A stretch of DNA of 64,000 bases from assembly GCF_006937785.1 (NCBI RefSeq), contig NZ_SJEE01000020.1, positions 1 to 64,000 on the forward strand. The letters are read 5' to 3'. Below, one piece after another: positions 53,401-62,957 of this stretch. The notes beneath the pieces are model-generated. The model saw only the letters and a program-made list of their open reading frames with translations, did not search any database and had not been told where the DNA came from. A program made the position numbers and the translations under genes. This DNA comes from Pseudanabaena sp. UWO311 (lineage in GTDB: Bacteria > Cyanobacteriota > Cyanobacteriia > Pseudanabaenales > Pseudanabaenaceae). The first letter of the stretch is position 1; every line of letters starts with the position of its first letter.

Positions 53401-54087
53401 ATGCCAACTCTTATCGCAGAAAAGACTGATATTGAAATCAAAACTGATGTGCTTGCTGAACTCAAATATGAGCCAAGTGTAAAGGTTACCGATATCGGGG
53501 TCTTGGTAAAAGATGGAACTGTGACACTCAATGGCTATGCGACTAGCGCAGCTGAAAAGTGGGAGGCTGTTCGGGCGACTAAACGGGTTGTTGGTGTTAA
53601 AGCGATCGCCGATGACATTGAAGTCAAACTTCACGAAACCTTTATTAACACTGACTCAGACATTGCTGCTGCTGCGATCCATCATATTGACTGGTTCACG
53701 ACAATTCCTAGAGGCACTGTAAAAGTGACGGTTCGGAATGGTTGGATTACTCTTGATGGTGAGGTGGAATGGCAATATCTCAAGATTGCTGCTGGACATT
53801 TCCTACATCATTTGTCGGGAGTGAAAGGCGTATCTAACGAGATCTCGATCAAACCTAGATTGTCAGTAACAGAAGTCGCCACAGGCATTAAATCAGCATT
53901 CAAGCGTAGTGCTATGCTCGATGCCAATAAGATCCAAATCGATGTTGTTGGCAGCAAGGTGACACTAAAAGGTAAGGTTCGCAACTATGCCGAGATGGAA
54001 GAAGCAGAACGAGCGGTTTGGGCTGCATCGGGCGTACTAACAGTGGATAATCAGCTATCTGTGCAGTGGTTTGGGTACGATGCTTAG
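53401..54087 (+). CDS. BON-domain protein (first of two)
   Basis: A 228-residue protein with three BON domains (about 12-80, 85-150, 155-225), each with the pattern VKVTVRNGWITLDGEVEW or similar. BON domains bind phospholipid or polymer surfaces; related OsmY is periplasmic and osmotically induced. Here there is no clear signal peptide, so location is uncertain. A close paralogue is at 54865, separated by a coiled-coil gene. Upstream sequence shares a short leader with the paralogue. Confidence 0.85.
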   Translation: MPTLIAEKTDIEIKTDVLAELKYEPSVKVTDIGVLVKDGTVTLNGYATSAAEKWEAVRATKRVVGVKAIADDIEVKLHETFINTDSDIAAAAIHHIDWFTTIPRGTVKVTVRNGWITLDGEVEWQYLKIAAGHFLHHLSGVKGVSNEISIKPRLSVTEVATGIKSAFKRSAMLDANKIQIDVVGSKVTLKGKVRNYAEMEEAERAVWAASGVLTVDNQLSVQWFGYDA

Positions 54088-54091
54088 AACG

Positions 54092-54130
54092 GAATGAGAT
54101 AAATGGCGCGAAGCACCATTTATCTCATTC
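54092..54130 (+). terminator. Hairpin after the first BON gene
   Basis: GAATGAGATAAATGG pairs with CCATTTATCTCATTC around GC-GAAGC. It starts 5 bases after the stop. Confidence 0.65.
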
Positions 54131-54169
54131 AACGGTTTTAGAAAAACTCGATTAATAATCAATCAGGAA

Positions 54170-54592
54170 ATGACCATGAGTACTACAGTTGACAACTTCA
54201 CGAAAAAGCTTCATGACAATTTGGAGGTAGTTGAAGAGCGCGTGAAATCGCTAAGAGACAGCCTTCAATCTGTGCCGAAAAAGACTCGACATGAGATTCA
54301 ATCTAAACTTGATGAGGCGAAAGCAACACTAAACTCCAAGAAACATGAATTCGATGAATACCGAGCCAAGCTCAAAACTCAATTTGAGGAAAAGGAATCT
54401 GAGTTGAAGTCGGATGTCGAGGAATGGAAGTCGAGTCGGAAGGTGAAAAAGCTCGAACATCGGGCTGAAAAGGCTGAAGACTATGCCGTTACTGCGATCG
54501 CTTTGTCTGTAGCGACAATAGAAGAAGCTGAAGAAGCAACTTTGTCAGCGATCGCTGCCAGACTAGATGCCGAGACTGCTTCAAAGACATAG
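54170..54592 (+). CDS. Coiled-coil protein of unknown function
   Basis: A 140-residue protein, almost all alpha-helix and highly charged. A coiled-coil stretch (about 10-105) has heptads rich in Lys, Glu and Leu (LHDNLEVVEERVKSLRDSL, KATLNSKKHEFDEYRAKL). An Ala-rich C-terminus follows (105-140). No domain is recognised. It may be a structural partner of its BON and membrane neighbours. It has an ATG at 54170. Confidence 0.65.
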   Translation: MTMSTTVDNFTKKLHDNLEVVEERVKSLRDSLQSVPKKTRHEIQSKLDEAKATLNSKKHEFDEYRAKLKTQFEEKESELKSDVEEWKSSRKVKKLEHRAEKAEDYAVTAIALSVATIEEAEEATLSAIAARLDAETASKT

Positions 54593-54622
54593 TCTATAGC
54601 GATTTTCTGTTGAGTTTGGCTC

Positions 54623-54664
54623 AAAAAATGTACGAGAAGCTTAAAAATTTCTCGTACATTTTTT
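54623..54664 (+). terminator. Terminator after the coiled-coil gene
   Basis: AAAAAATGTACGAGAA pairs with TTCTCGTACATTTTTT, with a U-rich 3' end. Confidence 0.8.
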
Positions 54665-54699
54665 GTTTTGCAGTTTCGGTATAGAGGTCATTTGAAAAT

Positions 54700-54742
54700 C
54701 GCAATAAGCTATGCAGCGCGAAGCGCTGCATAGCTTATTGCG
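54700..54742. repeat. 20-base-stem hairpin
   Basis: CGCAATAAGCTATGCAGCGC-GAA-GCGCTGCATAGCTTATTGCG, perfect. It lies between the terminator and the second BON leader. It may be a second terminator or foldback repeat. Confidence 0.6.
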
Positions 54743-54864
54743 TAAAGATTTCCTTTGTATTCAAGCAATCAATTTAATTTATACGTTACTTAATCACGAT
54801 ATCAATCATTGAAATGTGATGCTAGTGATTGTAAACAGATCATGCAAAACGTTAAGAGAAATAA

Positions 54865-55554
54865 ATGACCACACTTCTCTCTATTCAAAAAACTGACACT
54901 GATCTCAAGACAGATGTGCTTGCTGAACTCAAATATGAGCCGAGTGTCAAGGTCACAGACATTGGTGTTTTAGTCAAAGATGGAACGGTGACTCTCAATG
55001 GCTATGCAACAAGCTCTAACGAGAAATGGCAAGCTGTGCAAGCGACTAGACGGGTTGCTGGGGTAAAGGCGATCGCGGATAACATCATAGTTAATTTGCC
55101 AAGTTCTTCGCTTCATACAGATGGAGACATCGCTACGGCAGCTGCGCACCACATCGACTGGTTCACGTCAATTCCGAGGGGAACCATTAAGGTAACGGTT
55201 AGTGATGCTTGGGTCACACTTGAAGGTGAAGTCGAGTGGCAATACCTAAAGACTTCTGCTGAAAACTACCTGTATAACCTTTTGGGAGTTAAAGGAGTGT
55301 CTAATCTGATCACTGTCAAGTCAAGATTGAAGGCAACTGACATTAACAATGACATTAGATCTGCCTTCAAACGTAATGCGCTTTTAGATGCGAACAAGAT
55401 CCGTGTTGAAACCTCTGGGAATAAGGTCACATTGCATGGCAAGGTTCGGAACTATGCCGAGCTAGACGAAGCCGAACGAGTTGCTTGGGGCGCACCAGGA
55501 GTGCATTCTGTGGACAATCAGCTCAAGGTGGAATGGTGTAGATATGAATCGTAA
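54865..55554 (+). CDS. BON-domain protein (second of two)
   Basis: A 229-residue paralogue of the protein at 53401. The first 45 residues are nearly identical after the first ten (DLKTDVLAELKYEPSVKVTD). Three BON domains with the same spacing. Differences lie in the second and third domains (NLPSSSLHTDGDIATAAAHH). The pair is a tandem duplication with a coiled-coil gene and hairpins inserted. A short hairpin follows the stop. Confidence 0.85.
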   Translation: MTTLLSIQKTDTDLKTDVLAELKYEPSVKVTDIGVLVKDGTVTLNGYATSSNEKWQAVQATRRVAGVKAIADNIIVNLPSSSLHTDGDIATAAAHHIDWFTSIPRGTIKVTVSDAWVTLEGEVEWQYLKTSAENYLYNLLGVKGVSNLITVKSRLKATDINNDIRSAFKRNALLDANKIRVETSGNKVTLHGKVRNYAELDEAERVAWGAPGVHSVDNQLKVEWCRYES

Positions 55555-55557
55555 TGA

Positions 55558-55584
55558 TAGGGGCAGCGCAAAGCGCTACCCCTA
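55558..55584 (+). terminator. Hairpin after the second BON gene
   Basis: TAGGGG-CAGCGC-AAA-GCGCTACCCCTA. It starts 3 bases after the stop. Confidence 0.6.
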
Positions 55585-55639
55585 ACCCTAAAATCCTTAG
55601 CATTACCGAATAGAATAACCTAGTCGAGAGAGATTCAAC

Positions 55640-56206
55640 ATGAGCATTACTGAATACGATGATACTGAGGAGCAAGTTGTTGGCTCTCAATGGATAACAG
55701 CGATCGCGATCGTGATGATCGTGTTGGGTATTATTGCGATCGTATTTCCCTTCTTCGCTACCATCGCTTCAACCGTTCTATTCGGGTTCTTATTTATCCT
55801 TGCTGGAATTTCCCAAATCGCTTATGCCTTTCAATCTAGAGGTGCAGGTCAATTCCTCTGGAAAACAATTCTAGGGCTGTTGTATCTCCTGTCTGGAATT
55901 TTCGTCATGTTAAATCCGCGTGAAGGAGCAATTGCTTTTACGATAGTGCTTGGCATTACCATCTTCTTGCAAGGCATCATTCAGGTATCGCTCGCTTTTC
56001 AAATGCGTTGGATCTCTTCTAATTGGGGATGGATGCTTATGAGTGGACTCATGGGCATCATTTTCGGTATTTATATTTGGTCTAGTTCTCCGCTTCATGC
56101 CGTTTGGTTCATTGGCACTCTAATTGGAATTAATCTTTTATTTGATGGAATTTGGATGTTAACTCTACATTCAGGCGAGAAGATTACTATTTCACATGAT
56201 ACATGA
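55640..56206 (+). CDS. HdeD-family membrane protein
   Basis: A 188-residue protein with about six hydrophobic helices (18-38, 43-63, 72-92, 98-118, 128-148, 153-173). The HdeD family is tied to acid resistance at high cell density in enterobacteria. The LLYLLSGIFVMLNPREGAIA and IIQVSLAFQMRW segments are typical. GAGAGA precedes the ATG as a ribosome binding site. Next gene in the cluster begins 37 bases on. Confidence 0.85.
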   Translation: MSITEYDDTEEQVVGSQWITAIAIVMIVLGIIAIVFPFFATIASTVLFGFLFILAGISQIAYAFQSRGAGQFLWKTILGLLYLLSGIFVMLNPREGAIAFTIVLGITIFLQGIIQVSLAFQMRWISSNWGWMLMSGLMGIIFGIYIWSSSPLHAVWFIGTLIGINLLFDGIWMLTLHSGEKITISHDT

Positions 56207-56242
56207 GTAAGAAGGCTATATTTTGTCACAAGGAGAATAAAC

Positions 56243-57535
56243 ATGTCTAATGTATTAGACGGGATATCAGAATTTCCGCAACGATTAATAGCTTCTGAAC
56301 CTCTTCCAACCTTAATTTTAGGTGGTGGTTTTACGGGCTTGTTCACAGCATTACATTTGAGCCGTCAGCATTATACAACTCCCACAATTCTAATCGATCG
56401 CGAATGGAATTTTATTTTTAAACCGCTATTGTATGAGTTTCTCAGTGGCGAGATGAACATGCAATTTATCCGTCATCGTTATGACGCACTTTTACATAAA
56501 AGTGGCATTGCCTTCATTCGTGATGAGGTGCAATCGATTGACCTACAACAGCGACAGGTTTGCTTAGCCTCTGGCTTACATTACACCTATAGCAATTTAG
56601 TCTTGTCCCTCGGTGGTGTATCGGATTACTTTGGAGTTGCGGGAGCTAGTGCAAATGCTTTAGCCTTTCGTACCAGTGACGATGCGATCGCCTTAGCGTG
56701 GAAACTAAGAGATTGTTTGCAACGAGCTACCCAAACTTCAGAACCACAGCAGAAAAAGACCTTATTAACCATTGCCATCCTCGGCGCTGGCAGCTCTGGC
56801 GTGGAGCTAGCTGCAACGCTTGCTGACTTATTGCCAGTCTGGTACAGTCCATTGGGCGGAGATATTGCCGATATTCGGATAGTCGTCATTCAACGGGGTA
56901 AACAGATTCTCAAAGGTGACAGCGATCGCCTACGTCAGACTGCTGAAGAAGCCCTGCAAAAACGTACTATATCCGTGGAGGTAATGCTAGAAACTGCGGT
57001 AATTGAAATTCGTCCCAATATAGTCGTGCTAAAACGAAATGATCAAATTGAAGAACTCGCTGCGACGACAATTATTTGGACAACGGGAATCGCCACAAAT
57101 CCTCTCATTGACTCCTTATCTATTCCTGAAGGCGGTCGAGATGAAAAGGGACGACTCAAACTAACCGACACTTTACAACTTCTCGATTTCCCAGAAGTAT
57201 TTGCGGGCGGTGACTGCACCGTAATGGAGCATCCTTTACCCGCAACCGCACAGGTGGCTTATCAGCAAGGAGTTGCGATCGCCCATAATTTGCAAGCGCT
57301 TTCTGAATGTCACTCTCCGACTGCGGTTAAGGTTGGTATGCGAGGAACGCTGATGAAATTAGGATTGAATGAAGGTGTTGCCGAACTCTTCGATCGCTAT
57401 GAAGTGAAAGGTCATCTCGGTCATTTAATTCGTCAAGCTGCTTACATTGAGTTGCTGCCTACGCCAGCCAAAAACTTTAAGGGAACGCTTGCATGGATAT
57501 CTGATGAGCTTTTCCAGAGATGCTCTGGAATATAA
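56243..57535 (+). CDS. Type II NADH dehydrogenase-like flavoprotein
   Basis: A 430-residue FAD/NAD(P)-dependent oxidoreductase of the NDH-2 family. FAD motif LILGGGFTGLFTALHLS (about 27-42), NAD(P) motif IAILGAGSSGVELAATLA, and C-terminal FAD contact EVFAGGDC. NDH-2 oxidises NADH at the membrane and passes electrons to quinone without pumping. A membrane-anchoring helical C-terminus is not obvious. It has AAGGAG before the ATG. Part of the stress cluster, where it may balance redox during stress. Confidence 0.87.
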   Translation: MSNVLDGISEFPQRLIASEPLPTLILGGGFTGLFTALHLSRQHYTTPTILIDREWNFIFKPLLYEFLSGEMNMQFIRHRYDALLHKSGIAFIRDEVQSIDLQQRQVCLASGLHYTYSNLVLSLGGVSDYFGVAGASANALAFRTSDDAIALAWKLRDCLQRATQTSEPQQKKTLLTIAILGAGSSGVELAATLADLLPVWYSPLGGDIADIRIVVIQRGKQILKGDSDRLRQTAEEALQKRTISVEVMLETAVIEIRPNIVVLKRNDQIEELAATTIIWTTGIATNPLIDSLSIPEGGRDEKGRLKLTDTLQLLDFPEVFAGGDCTVMEHPLPATAQVAYQQGVAIAHNLQALSECHSPTAVKVGMRGTLMKLGLNEGVAELFDRYEVKGHLGHLIRQAAYIELLPTPAKNFKGTLAWISDELFQRCSGI

Positions 57536-57542
57536 CTTTTTA

Positions 57543-57587
57543 AGAATTGAGAGAGTCGCACCCACAGGGTTCAACTCTCTCAATTCT
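57543..57587 (+). terminator. Hairpin after the NDH-2 gene
   Basis: AGAATTGAGAGAGT pairs with ACTCTCTCAATTCT around a 17-base loop. It may attenuate readthrough into the small membrane gene. Confidence 0.6.
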
Positions 57588-57630
57588 TGTCTGATTTTTA
57601 TATGAGACACATACATTAAGGAAATTATTT

Positions 57631-57939
57631 ATGGAAACCACCAAAAAACGTAGCCAATATTTTAAATATATTCGTTATCTTCATCGCATTTTTGCTCCGA
57701 TTATGTTGTTGCCTCTATTGCTAACCACCATTACAGGAATAATTTATCAAATCCTAGATCTGACAGGTAAACAAAAGAATTTTAAGTGGATCTTAGGCTG
57801 GCATAAAGGAGCCTTTGGTGTAATTAATCTAGAACACATTTATCCATTCTTAACTGCCCTTGGTTTGTTGATATTGATTTTTACGGGAATTTCAATGTGG
57901 CGCACAATGCGGCGTAATTCTAGTAAACCAGCTATTTAG
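57631..57939 (+). CDS. Small membrane protein, PepSY-TM-like
   Basis: A 102-residue protein with two hydrophobic helices (about 22-44 and 71-88) and basic ends. The sequence around LHRIFAPIMLLPLLLTTITGII resembles the first helix of PepSY-associated transmembrane proteins, sometimes linked to metal or redox handling. Function is unknown. The next gene, an Mg transporter, starts 25 bases on. Confidence 0.7.
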   Translation: METTKKRSQYFKYIRYLHRIFAPIMLLPLLLTTITGIIYQILDLTGKQKNFKWILGWHKGAFGVINLEHIYPFLTALGLLILIFTGISMWRTMRRNSSKPAI

Positions 57940-57963
57940 CGACACAGAAAAATTGAAAATTTT

Positions 57964-60639
57964 ATGCAGACTTTAAATCAGACTACGAACTCATCTAAAA
58001 GCCAAAAGTCTAGCACCTCCAAGGATTCATCGGCATCACTGATCAGCATAGCTCAAAGCGATGTGGACGAAGTTCTGCACTTATTTGAAACTGAGTTAGA
58101 GGGACTAAGTGAACCTGAAGCCAAGCGAAGATTAGATAAATACGGAATAAATGAAATTGCCCGTGAGAAAAAAGTTGCGTGGTATGTCCAACTTCTAAAA
58201 ACGGTGACTAATCCTCTCTCAATTTTGCTGATTGTGCTAGCGATCGTTTCCCTATTTACTGGAAGTACAACTGCTGCTTTAATCATTTTTATAATGGTTC
58301 TTTTTGGTGGATTATTGAGGTTCTCGCAAGAATTTAAATCGAATAAAGCTGCCGAAAAATTACGAGAAATGGTGAGCGCTAAGGCAACGGTTAATCGTAA
58401 AAATGAGCATACAAAGCCTGCATCTCCAACCAAAGATACTACTGGAACAACTAAAGGGAAAGAAATTGAAGTAAAGCTACTAGTTGCAGGAGATATTATC
58501 TTTCTTTCCGCAGGCGATATGATTCCTGCCGATGTCAGATTGATTGAGGCGAAAGATTTATTTCTGAGCCAGTCAACGCTCACGGGTGAGTCTCTCCCTG
58601 CGGAAAAGCATGTAGATCTAAGCGATCGCAATGAGAAAAATCCCCTAGAGCTAGCCAACCTCTGTTTTATGGGTACGGCGGTAGTCAGTGGCTCAGGAAC
58701 GGCGGTGGTCGTAGAAACTGGCGGACATACCTACCTTGCCTCATTAGCAAAAACTGTTAGTGGTAGCAAGCCCCGCACAAGTTTTAATAAAGGTGTCAAT
58801 GGCGTAACCATGCTGCTATTGCGGTTTATGTTGGTCATGGCTCCCTTAGTCTTTCTGATTAATGGCATATTTAAAAAGAATTGGGTTGAGGCATTCACTT
58901 TTGCGTTATCAGTAGCCGTGGGACTAGCCCCAGAAATGCTACCTGTGATTGTCACCGCAAATTTAGCGAAAGGGGCGATCGCGATGTCTGACAAAAAGGT
59001 GATTGTTAAAAATATTGATGCGATTCAAGACTTTGGCTCAATGAATATTCTCTGTACAGACAAAACGGGGACTTTGACCCAAGACAAAATCGTTTTGCAG
59101 AGACACTTAGATCCCTACGGACAGGAGAGTAATGATGTTCTTAAATACGCCTATCTCAATAGTTTCTATCAGACTGGTTTAAAGAACTTGCTAGATATCG
59201 CCGTTCTTGAACATGATCAAGAACTTGAATCCTTAGAAATTGAGAAAAACTATCAGAAATTCGATGAAATTCCCTTTGATTTTGTGCGGCGGCGGATGTC
59301 CGTTGTCATCGAAGAAATGGGAAAGCAACATGTGCTGATTTGCAAAGGTGCAGTGGAGGAAGTTCTCAAGGTTTGCACTCAACTTAAAGTCCACGATCGC
59401 GTTGAGACAATGGATGAGGCTGCTCGCACCAAAGTTGCTGATTTACAAAAATCTCTTAACTCTGATGGATTACGAGTAATAGCCGTAGCCTATAAAGTGA
59501 TGCCAACCGATCAAGCCCATTATGCAATTAACGATGAGAGTGATCTGATTTTATTGGGAAATATTGCCTTTCTCGATCCACCAAAAGATTCTGCTGCGGA
59601 AGCGATTAAAGCCCTCAAGCGCTCTGGTGTTGATGTCAAAATCTTAACTGGCGATAATGAAATCATTACTCAGAAAATCTGTAAAGATGTCGGATTGCCA
59701 GTCCAAAATGTTCTATTAGGTAGTGATATTGAAGCTTTATCGGACGATAAACTTGCCGAAGTCGCCGCAACCACTACTATTTTTGCAAAATTTTCTCCCA
59801 CTCAAAAAGCCAAAGTTATTCAAGTTCTACGCAAAAAAGGGCTTGTTGTGGGATATATGGGCGATGGGATCAATGATGCGGCGGCTCTGCGAGAAGCTGA
59901 TGTGGGGATCTCCGTAGATACGGCTGTGGATATTGCCAAAGAAGCCGCCGACATCATTTTATTGGAAAAGAATTTGTTGATTCTCGAATCTGGTGTGATG
60001 GAAGGTCGCAGAACCTTTGCGAATATCATCAAATATATCAGGATGGGGACTAGCTCTAATTTTGGCAATATGTTTAGTGTCTTGGGCGCAAGTGCGTTGC
60101 TACCCTTTTTACCGATGCAGCCCGTCCAGATATTAATCAATAATCTTCTCTACGATTTTTCGCAAACGGGAATTCCCTTTGATGATGTCGATCGCGAAGA
60201 CTTAGCCAAGCCCCCGCAATGGAAAATTGATAATATTCAGCGCTTTATGATCTTTATTGGACCGATCAGTTCTATTTTTGACTATGCTACCTATGCCTTG
60301 ATGTGGTTTGTATTTGGGGCAACTACTAGAGACAATCAAGCTCTTTTTCAAACGGGTTGGTTTGTGGAAAGCCTGATGACGCAAACGCTAATTGTCCATG
60401 TTATTCGCACCTCTAAAATTCCTTTCTTCCAGAGTCGAGCTTCTTTACCGATGTTGATGATCACCGCTTCGGTCATGGCTGTGGGCATATATTTACCCTT
60501 TTCTCCACTCGCCTCAAGTTTAGGGTTTATTCCTTTACCAGCCGTTTACTTTGTCTGGCTAGCTTTCATCCTCACCAGCTATTGCCTACTGACCCAATTT
60601 GTAAAGACTTGGTTTATCAAAAAATATGGCTACAGCTAA
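57964..60639 (+). CDS. mgtA: Magnesium-translocating P-type ATPase
   Basis: An 891-residue P-type ATPase of the MgtA/MgtB class, which imports Mg using ATP. Phosphorylated Asp366 in [16 protein letters not shown] actuator motif ([10 protein letters not shown]); hinge [16 protein letters not shown]; membrane M4 segment [18 protein letters not shown]. The C-terminal [19 protein letters not shown] stretch is a good MgtA marker. About ten helices are expected. An N-terminal extension with Ser/Thr residues (1-30) precedes the cation ATPase domain. Its last bases overlap the start of the DnaJ-like gene by 14. Confidence 0.92.
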   Translation: MQTLNQTTNSSKSQKSSTSKDSSASLISIAQSDVDEVLHLFETELEGLSEPEAKRRLDKYGINEIAREKKVAWYVQLLKTVTNPLSILLIVLAIVSLFTGSTTAALIIFIMVLFGGLLRFSQEFKSNKAAEKLREMVSAKATVNRKNEHTKPASPTKDTTGTTKGKEIEVKLLVAGDIIFLSAGDMIPADVRLIEAKDLFLSQSTLTGESLPAEKHVDLSDRNEKNPLELANLCFMGTAVVSGSGTAVVVETGGHTYLASLAKTVSGSKPRTSFNKGVNGVTMLLLRFMLVMAPLVFLINGIFKKNWVEAFTFALSVAVGLAPEMLPVIVTANLAKGAIAMSDKKVIVKNIDAIQDFGSMNILCTDKTGTLTQDKIVLQRHLDPYGQESNDVLKYAYLNSFYQTGLKNLLDIAVLEHDQELESLEIEKNYQKFDEIPFDFVRRRMSVVIEEMGKQHVLICKGAVEEVLKVCTQLKVHDRVETMDEAARTKVADLQKSLNSDGLRVIAVAYKVMPTDQAHYAINDESDLILLGNIAFLDPPKDSAAEAIKALKRSGVDVKILTGDNEIITQKICKDVGLPVQNVLLGSDIEALSDDKLAEVAATTTIFAKFSPTQKAKVIQVLRKKGLVVGYMGDGINDAAALREADVGISVDTAVDIAKEAADIILLEKNLLILESGVMEGRRTFANIIKYIRMGTSSNFGNMFSVLGASALLPFLPMQPVQILINNLLYDFSQTGIPFDDVDREDLAKPPQWKIDNIQRFMIFIGPISSIFDYATYALMWFVFGATTRDNQALFQTGWFVESLMTQTLIVHVIRTSKIPFFQSRASLPMLMITASVMAVGIYLPFSPLASSLGFIPLPAVYFVWLAFILTSYCLLTQFVKTWFIKKYGYS

Positions 60640-61549
60640 AACTGACTTTAAAGACTATTACAGCGTCTTGGGAGTGAGCAAAACCGCCACTCCTGAAGAA
60701 ATCAAGCGAGCATATCGCAAGATTGCCCGTAAGCATCATCCCGATCTCAATCCTGGAGATAAAGATGCAGAGGCAAAGTTCAAAGATCTGAATGAAGCGA
60801 ATGAAGTACTCTCCGATCCAGAGAAGCGTGAGAAGTACGATCGCTTTGGGCAACATTGGAATCAGCCTAATTACACTGAAGCGCCACCACCAAGTGAAAC
60901 TAATACTGGGAATGGCTTCGATCAGTATGGAGACTTTGATTCGTTTATTAACGATCTTCTAGGGCGATCGCAACGTCGAACCTCCAGTGACGGATTTCGC
61001 TCTCAAGTACCTGCACCAGACACCGAAGCCGCGATCATCCTTACATTTTCTGAAGCATTTCATGGTGTCCAAAAGCGCTTACAACTTGATACCGACACAA
61101 TTAATGTCCGCATTCCCGCAGGTGCAAAAACAGGAAGCCGAATTAGACTCAAAGGTAAAGGTCGCCCTAGCCCGTTCTCTCAACAGCGTGGCGATTTGTA
61201 TCTCACGATTGAATTGTTACCGCATTCCTTCTTTCACTTTGAAGGCGATCGCTTTGTGTGCAATCTCCCAATTCGTCCCGATGAAGCGATTTTAGGTGCA
61301 GAAATCAATGTGCCGACACCCGATGGCAGCGTGATGATGAAAGTCCCGAAAGGATTACAAACGGGACAATCCCTAAGGTTGCGTGGCAAAGGCTGGACAT
61401 TGCCCAAAGGTGGACGTGGTGATTTATTTGCCAAACTTCAGATCGTTACGCCGCAAGATCTGAATGAGATCGAGCAAGAATACTACGAAAAAATCCAAGC
61501 CAATACTAGTTTTAGCCCACGCGATCGCTTAAAGGAGATTAAATTATGA
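60626..61549 (+). CDS. cbpA: DnaJ-like co-chaperone CbpA
   Basis: A 307-residue J-domain protein without a zinc finger (type II). The J domain (8-72) has the HPD motif in [14 protein letters not shown] linker (about 80-125) and two C-terminal peptide-binding domains follow ([37 protein letters not shown]). It stimulates Hsp70 ATPase. The start lies 14 bases inside the Mg ATPase gene and its end overlaps cbpM by 4 bases. So it belongs to one operon with both. Confidence 0.93.
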   Translation: MATAKTDFKDYYSVLGVSKTATPEEIKRAYRKIARKHHPDLNPGDKDAEAKFKDLNEANEVLSDPEKREKYDRFGQHWNQPNYTEAPPPSETNTGNGFDQYGDFDSFINDLLGRSQRRTSSDGFRSQVPAPDTEAAIILTFSEAFHGVQKRLQLDTDTINVRIPAGAKTGSRIRLKGKGRPSPFSQQRGDLYLTIELLPHSFFHFEGDRFVCNLPIRPDEAILGAEINVPTPDGSVMMKVPKGLQTGQSLRLRGKGWTLPKGGRGDLFAKLQIVTPQDLNEIEQEYYEKIQANTSFSPRDRLKEIKL

Positions 61550-61881
61550 ACGAAGTTCTTTCAACAAACCATTCGTCAAGCCTCTCAACGATGGTAGTTT
61601 CCCTCGAAGGCGAACAACTTTACACCTTTGAGTATGCTGCATCCATAACGGAGACTTCAATTACAGTTGTACAGGTTTATGTCGAGTTAGGTGTAATCGA
61701 ACCAAATGGCACAATGTTACATTCTCGCGAAATTGCCCGAATTGCTCAAATTCAACGTTTGCGTCGGGACTTGGGGCTAAATCTAGTTGGAGCGGCGATC
61801 GTGCTAGATATGGCTCAGGAACTCGCGCAACTGCGGGCAAGACTCAAAGCGCATCAGACCCACCCAGCCAACCAACTATGA
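61546..61881 (+). CDS. cbpM: Chaperone modulator CbpM
   Basis: A 111-residue protein of the CbpM family, which binds the J domain of CbpA and blocks its stimulation of DnaK. A MerR-like helix-turn-helix shape: [24 protein letters not shown], then [27 protein letters not shown]. It overlaps cbpA by ATGA (4 bases) and the channel gene by 4 bases. The cbpA-cbpM order is the classical one. Confidence 0.9.
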   Translation: MNEVLSTNHSSSLSTMVVSLEGEQLYTFEYAASITETSITVVQVYVELGVIEPNGTMLHSREIARIAQIQRLRRDLGLNLVGAAIVLDMAQELAQLRARLKAHQTHPANQL

Positions 61882-62729
61882 GATATCCCAACCAATTGCC
61901 AAAATCAGCACCAAAAACACCGCCCGAATCAACTCCCGATCTAGCTATAGATCGAGAACGTTACGAACTACTCCAACAGTGGGAAAGTTGGTTAGAGATG
62001 CCGATGCTAGTGCTGAGTTTTGCTTGGTTAGGACTGCTGATAGTTGAGCTAGTTTGGGGTTTGAATCCGCTCTTAGAGACGATTGGCGTTACTATTTGGA
62101 TCATTTTCATTTTAGATTTTTGTCTAAAATTCTTGCTTGCGCCACACAAACTTTTTTACCTCAATCACAATTGGTTAATCGCTTTCTCTTTAATCATTCC
62201 TGCGTTACGAACTTTAAAGATCGTGCCAATCCTTCGCTCTTTGCAATCAGTTCATGCTGTGAGAGGGTTGCAGTTACTGGGAATCATGACTAGAACGAAT
62301 AGAGGAATGCGCTTGCTTGGGGCTAGTATGGAACGTCGAGGAATTGGCTATGTGTTTGCCCTAACGGTGATTGTCGCTTTAGCTGGTGCGGCGGGAATCT
62401 ATACATTTGAGCATAGGCTGACCGATGGGGCAGTTGGGATTGCGGATTACGGTACGGCGCTATGGTGGACTGCGATGGTGATGACCACAATCGGCTCGGA
62501 TTACTTTCCCAAAACTGAGGAAGGACGGGTGCTGTGTTTTTTATTGGCGGTATATGCGATCGCCTTGTGTGGATATGCGACAGCAATATTAGCGACATTC
62601 TTTGTTGGTCAAGATGCTGAAAGTGATGAAGCTGAGATTGCAGGTACAAAATCCATTCAAGCATTGCAAGTAGAAATTGCTGCTCTACGCAATGAAATTC
62701 AAGCTTTAGCTAAACGCGATTTAGAGTAG
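61878..62729 (+). CDS. Voltage-gated ion channel family protein
   Basis: A 283-residue six-helix ion channel monomer. S1-S3 lie at about 40-110, and an S4-like voltage helix carries Arg/Lys at spaced positions (LRTLKIVPILRSLQSVHAVRG). The pore loop and filter WWTAMVMTTIGSDYFP sit between S5 and S6. The filter TTIGSDYF has Ser207-Asp208 instead of the potassium signature TVGYGD, so selectivity is uncertain. A C-terminal coiled coil (about 255-280, IQALQVEIAALRNEIQAL) may assemble the tetramer. It overlaps cbpM by 4 bases, last gene of the cluster. Confidence 0.82.
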   Translation: MRYPNQLPKSAPKTPPESTPDLAIDRERYELLQQWESWLEMPMLVLSFAWLGLLIVELVWGLNPLLETIGVTIWIIFILDFCLKFLLAPHKLFYLNHNWLIAFSLIIPALRTLKIVPILRSLQSVHAVRGLQLLGIMTRTNRGMRLLGASMERRGIGYVFALTVIVALAGAAGIYTFEHRLTDGAVGIADYGTALWWTAMVMTTIGSDYFPKTEEGRVLCFLLAVYAIALCGYATAILATFFVGQDAESDEAEIAGTKSIQALQVEIAALRNEIQALAKRDLE

Positions 62730-62957
62730 TAGCGATCACCTTCAGCAAACCTATAGAAAATATATCGTTGAAGCGATCACACTTGAATTAAAGTAGAAAT
62801 CTGCCGTATTTTGTCATTAGTAGTGTAATTAAACCGCAATTGTGTTAAAACTTTAAGTTATTCGCCAAAGTTTCAGCATATTTCTGTCTTCTAGATATCA
62901 GGATTCTAGTGGTCTGTCAGTAAACAGCAGTATTTACATTCTAGAGAAACAATAGTG

